From contig JAKAHF010000014.1 in the NCBI GenBank assembly GCA_021815245.1, forward strand, positions 1 to 12,115: a DNA stretch of 12,115 bases, written 5' to 3'. Of this stretch, positions 1 to 5,621 are shown one piece after another. The position numbers and the translations under genes are program-made. Each line of letters begins with the position of its first letter. Position 1 is the first letter of the stretch. Origin of the DNA: Actinomycetes bacterium. GTDB lineage: Bacteria; Actinomycetota; Thermoleophilia; RBG-16-64-13. The notes below the pieces were generated by a model. It was not told the origin of the DNA. It saw only the letters and a program-made list of their open reading frames with translations, and ran no database searches.

Positions 1-56
1 TACGTGCCGCCCCGTCTACAGCGTTGCCGACGCGCGCGGTCGCCCTCCCGCCCCTC

Positions 57-62
57 TATAAT
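57..62 (+). promoter_or_regulatory. -10 box upstream of the cytidylate kinase-like gene
   Basis: A perfect TATAAT lies 52 nt before the ATG at 114 and predicts a transcript start near position 69. No TTGACA-like -35 element sits 16-18 bp upstream; that stretch is G/C only, and TTGCCG at 24-29 is too far away. The promoter is therefore either activator-dependent or a chance match. Its position argues against translation starting upstream at 24. Confidence 0.45.
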
Positions 63-113
63 CGAATCCTCGCCGCCAACGAGACACGACGGTTGTTCGA
101 GGAGGGCAGAGCC

Positions 114-794
114 ATGGCAGTGATAACCATCTTCAGGCAGGCAGGCTCCGAGGGACGCTACATCGCCGAGGCGCTGGTCAGGCAACTCGACTATCACCTG
201 GCCGACTACGCGACGGCCGAACGGCTCATGCTGCAGTGCGGCTACGACCAGACCTCCCAGGTCTACGGGTCGTCCCCCGATTTCTGGGACAGGTTCACCC
301 GGCGGGGCATGGAGCGCGACATGATCAACGCGAGGCTCCGGTCGCTCGTTCTCGCCACCGCCCATCATGGCAATGTCGTGCTCTTGGGCAGGGGCTGCTT
401 CGCTCCTCTTCAGGGATTGTGCGACGTCATCAACGTGCGCATCAAAGCGCCCCTCGACCTGCGCATCGAGCGCATCATGGAGAGGCGGGGTCTGACCAGG
501 GACCAGGCCACCGAGTTCGTGGCAGAGAGGGACGCCTTGGTCGACGATTTCGTGAGGACCGCCTACGGATTGTCGCCTGACGAAGCCTCCTTGTTCGACG
601 TGGTCATCGACACGGGCAAAGTCGATCGCGATGCCGCCGTGCGCTGGCTCGTCGAGGCTGCTGCCGGTTTGACCTGTCGAGCGGGTGATCCCACAGCGGC
701 GGCGCTGCGAGTCGAGGGCGTGCTCGAGCGGGCGGTCGCGACCGAGTTCAAGCGCAGGGAAGACATTCGGGCCAGGGACAAAGAGCGCGCGTGA
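114..794 (+). CDS. Cytidylate kinase-like family protein
   Basis: This 226-residue protein resembles the cytidylate kinase-like family (Pfam Cytidylate_kin2), small cytosolic P-loop proteins related to CMP kinase whose substrates are mostly unproven. The N-terminal strand and loop at residues 3-18 (ITIFRQAGSEGRYIAE) match the family's S-R-Q/E-x-G-S-x-G-R phosphate loop, with Phe for the usual Ser before Arg8 and Glu13 inside the loop. A second family block, VVLLGRG (88-94), is followed by an Arg-rich lid-like stretch (RIERIMERRGL, 117-127) and VVIDTGK (163-169). ATG 114 is chosen because GGAGG at 101-105 lies 8 nt upstream; an in-frame start at 24 has no such site. The C-terminal 35 residues are charged and less conserved-looking. 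The gene ends 10 nt before the transporter and is probably cotranscribed with it. A role in nucleotide metabolism is not established. Confidence 0.85.
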   Translation: MAVITIFRQAGSEGRYIAEALVRQLDYHLADYATAERLMLQCGYDQTSQVYGSSPDFWDRFTRRGMERDMINARLRSLVLATAHHGNVVLLGRGCFAPLQGLCDVINVRIKAPLDLRIERIMERRGLTRDQATEFVAERDALVDDFVRTAYGLSPDEASLFDVVIDTGKVDRDAAVRWLVEAAAGLTCRAGDPTAAALRVEGVLERAVATEFKRREDIRARDKERA

Positions 795-804
795 GGATGG
801 GCCG

Positions 805-2070
805 TTGACTACTCTCGAAGGTCGTGCCGAGCGCTGGGTGACGCTCGCCGCTTCGTCTCTCGCCGCGCTCTGCTGCGGCTTCTACTACGCCTGGAGTGTC
901 CTCGTGAAGCCCATGATGGAGACGTACGGCTGGAGTTCGGCCGATGTCTCCCTGGCCTTCACGTTGACCGTCGCTCTACCCGCCGTCTGTACTCTGCTTG
1001 CCGGCAAGCTCCAGAACTACGTCAAACCACCCACCCTGTTGCTCATCGCCGGGGGCGTCCTCGGCTTGGGCACAGTCCTGCTCAGTTTCGCCACGTCGCT
1101 CGGGATGCTCTATGCATTCGCTTTTGTTGCCGGTGTCGGAGGCATGACCTATCCCGGCGCCACCATGAGCAACCTCATGCGCTTCTTTCCCGACCGCCGC
1201 GGCATGGCCTCGGGCGTGCTGACGGGCGGTTTCGGACTCGGGGCCGTCATTTGGGGTACGGTCGCCGTGTTGCTCACGGAGCATGTCGGCTACAAGTGGA
1301 CCCTGCGCATACTCGGGCTGCTCTTCATCGTGATCATCGCCGGCTGCTCACGGCTTGTGGCCGTCGCGCCGGTGGGATATGCCCCCCGTGGGTGGACGCC
1401 GCCCGTCGAGCCGCGATCTCACGGCCAGGCCGCGGGGTCGGGGCCCGAGGGCGACGCCGGCGGCGTGTCATGGAAAGCCATGCTGGCCACGCCCACGTTC
1501 TGGCTACTTGCCGCCATCTTCATCATCGGTCTCACCTCGGGGCTCATGGTCACCGCCCACGCCTCGCCCATCGCGCGGCAGATGCTCGGCATCTCGGCGA
1601 CGGCGGCCGGGGCCTTTGTCAGCTACCTGGCCCTGGGGATGGTCGCCGGCAAAGTCGGGTGGGGCATGCTTTCAGACCGGTTTGGAAGAAAGCCGGTGCT
1701 GATCACCATCCTGATTCTGGCCGCGCTCGCTCTGCTTCTGCTCTGGCGTACCAATGCCTACGCGACCGTCGTGCTGGGTATCTTCGTTGTCGGCGCCTGC
1801 TACGGCGGATTTCTCGCACTCATCGGGCCGGTGACTCTCGATGCCTTCGGGCCGAAGCACTTTCCGGTGAACTTCGGCATCATCTTCTTGAGTGTCGCCG
1901 TCGCTTCGTTCGTCGGGCCCCGGCTTGGGGCGGCGGTGGCTGAGGCGAACGGCGGTGTGTACGGTCAATCGTTCTTGATTGCCGCGTTGATGACGGGTGC
2001 CGGGCTCGTCTTTGCCGCGGCCTATGTCTGGCTTTCGAGACGGCGGGCCGAGCGGCGCGCCGCACTATAG
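805..2070 (+). CDS. MFS transporter, oxalate/formate antiporter (OFA)-like
   Basis: This 421-residue inner-membrane carrier has about 12 hydrophobic segments with a hydrophilic central loop near residues 190-225, the usual MFS layout. OFA-type features are the first helix with YYAWSVLVKPMMETYGWS (27-44), the following SLAFT, and RFFPDRRGMASGVLTGGFGLG before helix 5. Loop 8-9 carries a good MFS motif A (SDRFGRKP); the matching loop 2-3 motif is degenerate (GKLQNYVKPP). The start chosen is TTG 805, preceded by GAGG at 793-796 with 8 nt spacing. The open frame extends upstream to 685, but that part overlaps the kinase-like gene and encodes an Arg/Ser-rich tail unlike an MFS N-terminus. The family exchanges small mono- and dicarboxylates, but the substrate here cannot be read from sequence. 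Confidence 0.88.
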   Translation: MTTLEGRAERWVTLAASSLAALCCGFYYAWSVLVKPMMETYGWSSADVSLAFTLTVALPAVCTLLAGKLQNYVKPPTLLLIAGGVLGLGTVLLSFATSLGMLYAFAFVAGVGGMTYPGATMSNLMRFFPDRRGMASGVLTGGFGLGAVIWGTVAVLLTEHVGYKWTLRILGLLFIVIIAGCSRLVAVAPVGYAPRGWTPPVEPRSHGQAAGSGPEGDAGGVSWKAMLATPTFWLLAAIFIIGLTSGLMVTAHASPIARQMLGISATAAGAFVSYLALGMVAGKVGWGMLSDRFGRKPVLITILILAALALLLLWRTNAYATVVLGIFVVGACYGGFLALIGPVTLDAFGPKHFPVNFGIIFLSVAVASFVGPRLGAAVAEANGGVYGQSFLIAALMTGAGLVFAAAYVWLSRRRAERRAAL

Positions 2071-2100
2071 CTGTGCGCTAACTCCCAGAAAGGGGCAGAC

Positions 2101-2766
2101 ATGCAGGTTGGCGAGGCTCTCAATTCCCGGCGCACGCTCCGCGCTTTTCTCGATCGCCCTGTGCCCCGCGAGACGCTCGAGGCGGTGTTGAGCGACGCTC
2201 TGCGCGCCCCTTCGTGGGGCAACACTCAGCCATGGGAGATCTACGTGGCCGCGGGCGACGTGCTCGAGCGGATCCGCCGGGTGTACGAACAACGCACGCT
2301 TGACAAGGTGCCATCGAACCCCGATATCGCGTTCCCCCGGGGCTGGCCGGCAGAGTGCACGGCGCGCACCAAGCAGTTGACCGCCGGGCGAGCCGCTGTG
2401 CGGGGTACGAGCACCGACGACCCCTCGTTTCACCACGGCTTCTTGATGGCCAACCGGCGCTTCTTCGGTGCGCCGTGCGCAGTCTATCTCTGCATGGATC
2501 GCACGCTGGGCGACTGGTCGATGTTCGACCTGGGCGCCCTGTGTCACGGTCTCACCTTGGCGGCTCTCGAGCGGGGAATCGAGTCGGCGATCGCCATCAA
2601 TCTGGTGGTCTATCCCGACGTGCTCCGCGAGGAACTGGGCATACCCGATGATCTGGCGATCGTCATCGGCATCGCGCTTGGCTACGCCGACACGGTCGAC
2701 GCCGAGGACGGGTTTCGCAGCGAGCGTCGCCCGCTCGACGACGCGGTCAGATTCGCGGGAGTGTAG
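2101..2766 (+). CDS. Nitroreductase family FMN oxidoreductase
   Basis: This 221-residue protein has the nitroreductase fold markers. SRRTLRAF (9-16) is the N-terminal FMN-phosphate-binding block. APSWGNTQPWE (36-46) matches the family's A-P-S-x-x-N-x-Q-P-W motif. The C-terminal half has the hydrophobic helix GALCHGLTLAALERGIESA, and the chain ends with R-R-P-L-D-D. Such enzymes are usually cytosolic dimers that use NAD(P)H and FMN to reduce nitroaromatics, quinones, enones or halogenated compounds; the natural substrate here is unknown. AAAGGGG lies 5 nt before the ATG, 30 nt after the transporter stop, so cotranscription with the two upstream genes is likely. Its TAG is the left half of the 8-bp palindrome TAGGCCTA shared with the stop of the convergent DUF47 gene, leaving no room for an intergenic terminator. 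Confidence 0.92.
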   Translation: MQVGEALNSRRTLRAFLDRPVPRETLEAVLSDALRAPSWGNTQPWEIYVAAGDVLERIRRVYEQRTLDKVPSNPDIAFPRGWPAECTARTKQLTAGRAAVRGTSTDDPSFHHGFLMANRRFFGAPCAVYLCMDRTLGDWSMFDLGALCHGLTLAALERGIESAIAINLVVYPDVLREELGIPDDLAIVIGIALGYADTVDAEDGFRSERRPLDDAVRFAGV

Positions 2767-2768
2767 GC

Positions 2769-3488
2769 CTACTCGGTCTCCAGGTACTCGAGGGCCATAT
2801 GGCGGATGACCTCGGCGTTCTGGCTGCAGCGGTCGGCGATCGACTCGAGGCGCTCGATGATCTCCCTGACCTGGTGGAAGGTCTTGTAGTCGATGTCCCA
2901 CTCGAAGAGGCTGCGGTTGAGCTCCTCGTAGACGTCGTCGGCCTTGCTCTCCATCTTGTCGACACTGGTCGCGAGCGTGAGCGCTTCACGCAGGTCGCGG
3001 CCCATGGCCCGCACGGCATCGCGAAGAGTCTTGACCGCTTCGACATCGGTCTGCATGAGAATGAGCAGTAGGTCGTTCATGCGCGGGGGCAGAGTGAATC
3101 GGCGCATGGCGATGCGGTCGGCGGCGCCCGCCGCTAGGTTGGCGATGGCGTCGATGGAGGCCACGAGACGCGCGAGGTCGGCCCTGGTCATGGGGAAGGC
3201 TCCACGGAGCGACAACCGGTCGAGGATGGCTTCCTTGGTGCCGTCGGCCGCGCTTTCGAGGCCGTCCATCTCCTTGGCTGAGGCCGCCAGCTCATCGTAG
3301 CGGTCGGTCACGAACCGCTCTACGACATCCTGCAACTTCTCGACGACCACCACGACCTGGTCGCCGAATCGGCCGATGGTATCGAGGGTCTGCTGTTCAC
3401 GTTCTTTGCCCATAGCTTCGATAGCTCCCTCCAAGTAGGTCTCGCCTCCGAGGGTCTGCCGTATCTTGTCGAATCGCGACTTGCTCAC
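2769..3488 (-). CDS. DUF47 / PhoU-like PiT accessory protein
   Basis: This 239-residue, strongly helical, charged protein is of the DUF47 (TIGR00153) family, PhoU-like helical bundles encoded beside PiT phosphate permeases and thought to modulate them. Supporting blocks are an N-terminal LEGAIEAMGKEREQQTLDTI, the central acidic-helix motif LESAADGTKEAILDRL with the family's E-x-x-A-D pattern, and its C-terminal counterpart MESKADDVYEELNRSLFE, then RLESIADRCSQNAEVIRHMALE near the end. The duplicated E-(S)-x-A-D helices are typical of metal-binding PhoU-type bundles. Translation starts at GTG 3488, only 13 nt after the PiT stop, with a weak purine-rich site (GCGAGA), which suggests coupling to PiT translation. 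No signal peptide or membrane segment is seen, so it should be cytosolic at the membrane face. Confidence 0.9.
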   Translation of the reverse strand: MSKSRFDKIRQTLGGETYLEGAIEAMGKEREQQTLDTIGRFGDQVVVVVEKLQDVVERFVTDRYDELAASAKEMDGLESAADGTKEAILDRLSLRGAFPMTRADLARLVASIDAIANLAAGAADRIAMRRFTLPPRMNDLLLILMQTDVEAVKTLRDAVRAMGRDLREALTLATSVDKMESKADDVYEELNRSLFEWDIDYKTFHQVREIIERLESIADRCSQNAEVIRHMALEYLETE

Positions 3489-3501
3489 GGCATCTCGCTG
3501 A

Positions 3502-4524
3502 CTACATGACGAGGTTCAACAGGTAGTAGAAAGCCGCACCCGCCGCGGCGCAGAACGGCAGGGTCACCAGCCAGGCCAGCATGATGGCGCGGAACACCTT
3601 CCAGCTCACCCCACCCAGCTTGCTGGCGAGGCCTGTGCCCGTGACGGCCGAGGTGACGATGTGGGTGGTCGAGACCGGCAGGCCGAACAGAGAAGCGAGT
3701 TGGATGACGATGGCGCCTCCGGCCTCGGCGCTGAAGCCGTTGATCGGGTGGAGTTGCGTGATCTTCTCGCCCAGCGTTCGAATGAGCCTGAAAGAACGTA
3801 CCGAGATGGCGGTGCCGACTGCCATCGCGCCCGCCGCGGCGAGTATGACCCACAGCGGAAAGCCGTTCTTGTCCACATAGTCCGATACGCCCATGCCTTG
3901 CTGCGCGGCCAGGAAGATGACGATGATGCCCATCACCTTGGTCGCGTCGTTGGAGCCGTGGCTGAACGAGACCCAGCTCGAGGAGAGTATCTGCATGTGC
4001 TTGTAGAAGCGATCGGCTTTGGCCATGCTCATCCTGGTCTTGGCGAAGATGAACCGGCTGATGCGCATGAAGATGAAGCCGGTGATGATGCCCAAGAAGG
4101 GCGAGACGAAGAGCGAAACGAACACCAAGATGACCTTCTGCCAGTTGATGCCCGCGGGGCCGAGAGCAGCCAGGCCCGCGCCGAGCAATCCTCCGACCAG
4201 CGCGTGCGACGAACTGACAGGTAGGGCCCAGATCCAGGTGAGCAGGTCCCAGACGAAGGCGCCGAGCATGGCCGCGATGACGAGATGCGCACTTGCGTCG
4301 CCCGCCTGGATCACTCCGCCGATGGTCTTCGCGACGGCGACGCCCATGACCAGCGGTCCGACGAAGTTGAACATGGCCGACAGGCCGATGGCGAAACGAG
4401 GCTTGAGGGCCCCGGTGTAGATGACGGTCGAAACGGCGTTACACCCGTCGTGGAAGCCGTTCATGAGATCAAAAAGCAGAGCAACCGCCACGACCGCGAC
4501 CAGCAGCCAGGTATCTCCGCCCAA
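3502..4524 (-). CDS. pit: PiT family inorganic phosphate transporter
   Basis: This 340-residue membrane protein is a PHO4/PiT permease, importing phosphate by coupling to H+ or Na+. The two inverted PiT signatures are present: GFHDGCNAV at residues 23-31 (usually GxxDxANA; Gly-Cys replaces the common x-Ala) and HGSNDATKVM at 189-198. The paired SSSHALVGG (104-112) and STTHIVTSAVTG (285-296) loops are also intact. About ten membrane segments surround a cytosolic loop near residues 160-185. Length fits compact bacterial PiTs. The start is TTG 4524: an ATG at residue 21 would cut into helix 1. GAGG lies 2 nt before the TTG and GGAGG 10 nt before it. The gene leads a two-gene unit with the DUF47 partner and is divergent from arsR. 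PiT carriers also admit arsenate, which may explain that neighbour. Confidence 0.95.
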   Translation of the reverse strand: MGGDTWLLVAVVAVALLFDLMNGFHDGCNAVSTVIYTGALKPRFAIGLSAMFNFVGPLVMGVAVAKTIGGVIQAGDASAHLVIAAMLGAFVWDLLTWIWALPVSSSHALVGGLLGAGLAALGPAGINWQKVILVFVSLFVSPFLGIITGFIFMRISRFIFAKTRMSMAKADRFYKHMQILSSSWVSFSHGSNDATKVMGIIVIFLAAQQGMGVSDYVDKNGFPLWVILAAAGAMAVGTAISVRSFRLIRTLGEKITQLHPINGFSAEAGGAIVIQLASLFGLPVSTTHIVTSAVTGTGLASKLGGVSWKVFRAIMLAWLVTLPFCAAAGAAFYYLLNLVM

Positions 4525-4549
4525 GACCTCGTGCCCTCCGCGTTCGACC

Positions 4550-4581
4550 GATTGATATCGATATAGAATAGCCCGTATCGA
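4550..4581 (+). promoter_or_regulatory. Divergent pit/arsR control region with ATATCGATAT palindrome
   Basis: This is the only A/T-rich island between pit and arsR. It holds a perfect 10-bp palindrome ATATCGATAT (4555-4564). It also holds plausible arsR promoter elements: TTGATA (4552-4557) followed after 18 bp by TATCGA (4576-4581), or alternatively TAGAAT (4564-4569) as -10. ArsR/SmtB repressors bind imperfect A/T-rich palindromes overlapping their own promoters, so ATATCGATAT is the best operator candidate by position. It could also affect pit, whose start lies about 30 nt away on the other strand. Confidence 0.45.
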
Positions 4582-4592
4582 GGTCGAGGATT

Positions 4593-4623
4593 GTTAACGT
4601 TGCGTTATGGCCGCGTTAACGTT
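4593..4623. repeat. Paired GTTAACGTT repeats, 22 bp apart
   Basis: GTTAACGTT occurs at 4593-4601 and again at 4615-4623, exactly 22 bp apart, about two helical turns. Because GTTAAC is itself a palindrome, the pair also reads as an inverted repeat (GTTAACG 4593-4599 and CGTTAAC 4614-4620). The pair lies just downstream of the proposed arsR promoter in its 5' leader. Same-face spacing suggests a protein-binding site, though a 7-bp RNA stem is possible. Confidence 0.4.
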
Positions 4624-4738
4624 TCGAGCCCGGTCAGGATGCGGCAAGGCCTGCGCCGAGAAGAACGTCGAGATCGCCGCCGAGGTCGACCGGATCGTGG
4701 CACAGACCGACAAGGAGGACGACGATGGAGGTTCTTAG
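4607..4738 (+). CDS. Possible 43-residue Cys-containing small ORF overlapping arsR start
   Basis: An ATG-initiated frame in the arsR leader encodes 43 residues with SGCGKACAEKN (10-20), then an amphipathic helix-like stretch and an acidic tail (DKEDDDGGS). It overlaps the first 14 nt of arsR in another frame. The CxxxC pair faintly recalls metal- or redox-active small proteins found near arsenic genes, but this is not a confident family match. The only purine-rich site, GAGG at 4586-4589, lies 17 nt upstream, too far for normal initiation. It may be a chance frame or a remnant; I give it low weight. Confidence 0.18.
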   Translation: MAALTFRARSGCGKACAEKNVEIAAEVDRIVAQTDKEDDDGGS

Positions 4739-5072
4739 GGACACGTTCAAGGCGTTGTCTGACGACACACGACTGCAGATCATGGTGCTGCTACTCGAGA
4801 ATGCCGAACTGTGTGTCTGCGACTTCGTGGGCGCTCTCGGCCAGACCCAGTCGAAGATCTCGAGGCATCTACGCTACCTCCACAACTCGGGCCTCGTCAA
4901 AGACCGCCGCGATGGTCTCTGGATGCTCTACCGCATCTCTCCCGCACTCGACGCTCAGCAGCGGGCGGTTCTCGAAACACTTTCGGCAACGGTGTCCGAG
5001 ACCGACAAACAGGAGCTGCGCCAAGCGCTTATAGCCTGGCTTGGCCGCAAAGGCAACATATGCCCGTGCTGA
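4725..5072 (+). CDS. arsR: ArsR family As(III)-type transcriptional repressor
   Basis: This 115-residue winged-helix protein is an ArsR/SmtB repressor. The N-terminus FKALSDDTRLQIMVLLL (8-24) is the family's opening helix pair. ELCVCDF (28-34) holds the Cys30-x-Cys32 pair that in classical ArsR proteins forms the As(III)/Sb(III) sensor. The recognition helix follows as QTQSKISRHLRYLHNSGLV (40-58), then the wing RRDGLWMLYRI. The chain ends in CPC (Cys113, Cys115), a likely extra thiol ligand pair. AAGGAGG at 4712-4718 lies 6 nt from the ATG, the best ribosome site in the window. In the known mechanism the apo-dimer blocks its promoter and metalloid binding releases it. No arsenite pump, arsC or arsenite methyltransferase follows; the next gene is convergent. 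Likely targets are itself and perhaps the divergent pit unit. Confidence 0.92.
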   Translation: MEVLRDTFKALSDDTRLQIMVLLLENAELCVCDFVGALGQTQSKISRHLRYLHNSGLVKDRRDGLWMLYRISPALDAQQRAVLETLSATVSETDKQELRQALIAWLGRKGNICPC

Positions 5073-5114
5073 CGGCCTGAGACCCGCACGTTGCCGGGTG
5101 CCGGCGGACGGCTC

Positions 5115-5555
5115 CTATCCCTCGACTACGCGCACCCTCAGCCGCACGTTGCCGAGGCCGCCGTACTTGACGCCCTGATCGAGGCAGCTGGCGTACTGAG
5201 CCTGTCCCTCGTTGGGATCGAGACCCTCTGTCATGCGGTCCCAGAACGACATGACCAGCTCGGCCACAGGCCCGATGGCCTTCGAACACAACGGGCAGTC
5301 CGATTCCTCGGGCAGGAGCATGGCCGGCAGGCATCTGAAGACCAGCCGCTGACCGACCTGGCATCCCGCCAGGCAGTTCGTCGACTCGACGACCTCGGCT
5401 ACGATCTTGGCCTTGGCCATCTCCTCGGCGTGCGCCAGGAGCTTGCGGTTGAACGCGTAGCTGATGTGCTCCTCGAGCTCGGCATCTGACATTCCGAAGA
5501 GTTGCTTGATGGGCTGCGCGGCCGTGCGGGCGGCGTCGATGTCGGCAGTGCTCAT
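5115..5555 (-). CDS. Small cysteine-rich protein of unknown function
   Basis: This 146-residue protein was not identified with confidence. The first 50 residues look helical (MSDAELEEHISYAFNRKLLAHAEEM). The rest carries six cysteines: CLAGC (61-65), Cys75, CPLC (87-90) and Cys124 before GVKYGGLGNVRLRVRVVE, which looks like a closing beta segment. The order C-x2-G-C-x-VGQ, a C-P pair before a long helix, then a late Cys recalls the TIGR04076 family of small anaerobe proteins, but that is from memory and tentative. ATG 5555 is chosen because GAGG stands 7 nt upstream; the frame stays open to a GTG at 5600 with no such site. It follows the flavoprotein gene by 66 nt on the same strand and may share its transcript. 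A metal-binding or redox partner role is inference only. Confidence 0.7.
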   Translation of the reverse strand: MSTADIDAARTAAQPIKQLFGMSDAELEEHISYAFNRKLLAHAEEMAKAKIVAEVVESTNCLAGCQVGQRLVFRCLPAMLLPEESDCPLCSKAIGPVAELVMSFWDRMTEGLDPNEGQAQYASCLDQGVKYGGLGNVRLRVRVVEG

Positions 5556-5584
5556 TCTCTGTCCTCGGGTCGGGTTTTGCCTGC

Positions 5585-5607
5585 CCCCAGAATAGACCAC
5601 TCTGGGG
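5585..5607 (-). promoter_or_regulatory. Hairpin between the flavoprotein and Cys-rich genes
   Basis: CCCCAGA (5585-5591) and TCTGGGG (5601-5607) form a perfect 7-bp stem with a 9-nt loop in the 66-nt gap between the two minus-strand genes. In the RNA the hairpin is followed by GCAGGCAAAAC with no U run, so it is not a classical terminator. It could be a processing or attenuation element that changes expression of the downstream gene relative to the flavoprotein. Confidence 0.4.
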
Positions 5608-5621
5608 CGTCGCCGGTCATA

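Noticed and set aside
24..113. N-terminal extension of the cytidylate kinase-like frame to position 24
   Set aside because: It has no ribosome site and begins upstream of the TATAAT box; ATG 114 with GGAGG fits the family N-terminus.
685..804. N-terminal extension of the transporter frame to position 685
   Set aside because: It lies inside the kinase-like gene in another frame and encodes an Arg/Ser-rich tail atypical for MFS carriers.
2065..2901. Long minus-strand frame opposite the nitroreductase
   Set aside because: Shadow of a well-supported gene; its His/Arg/Gly-rich translation has no recognisable family motif.
5073..5114. Terminator between arsR and the convergent Cys-rich gene
   Set aside because: Only short stems (ACCCG with CGGGT, or GCAC with GTGC) and no T run; not enough to call.
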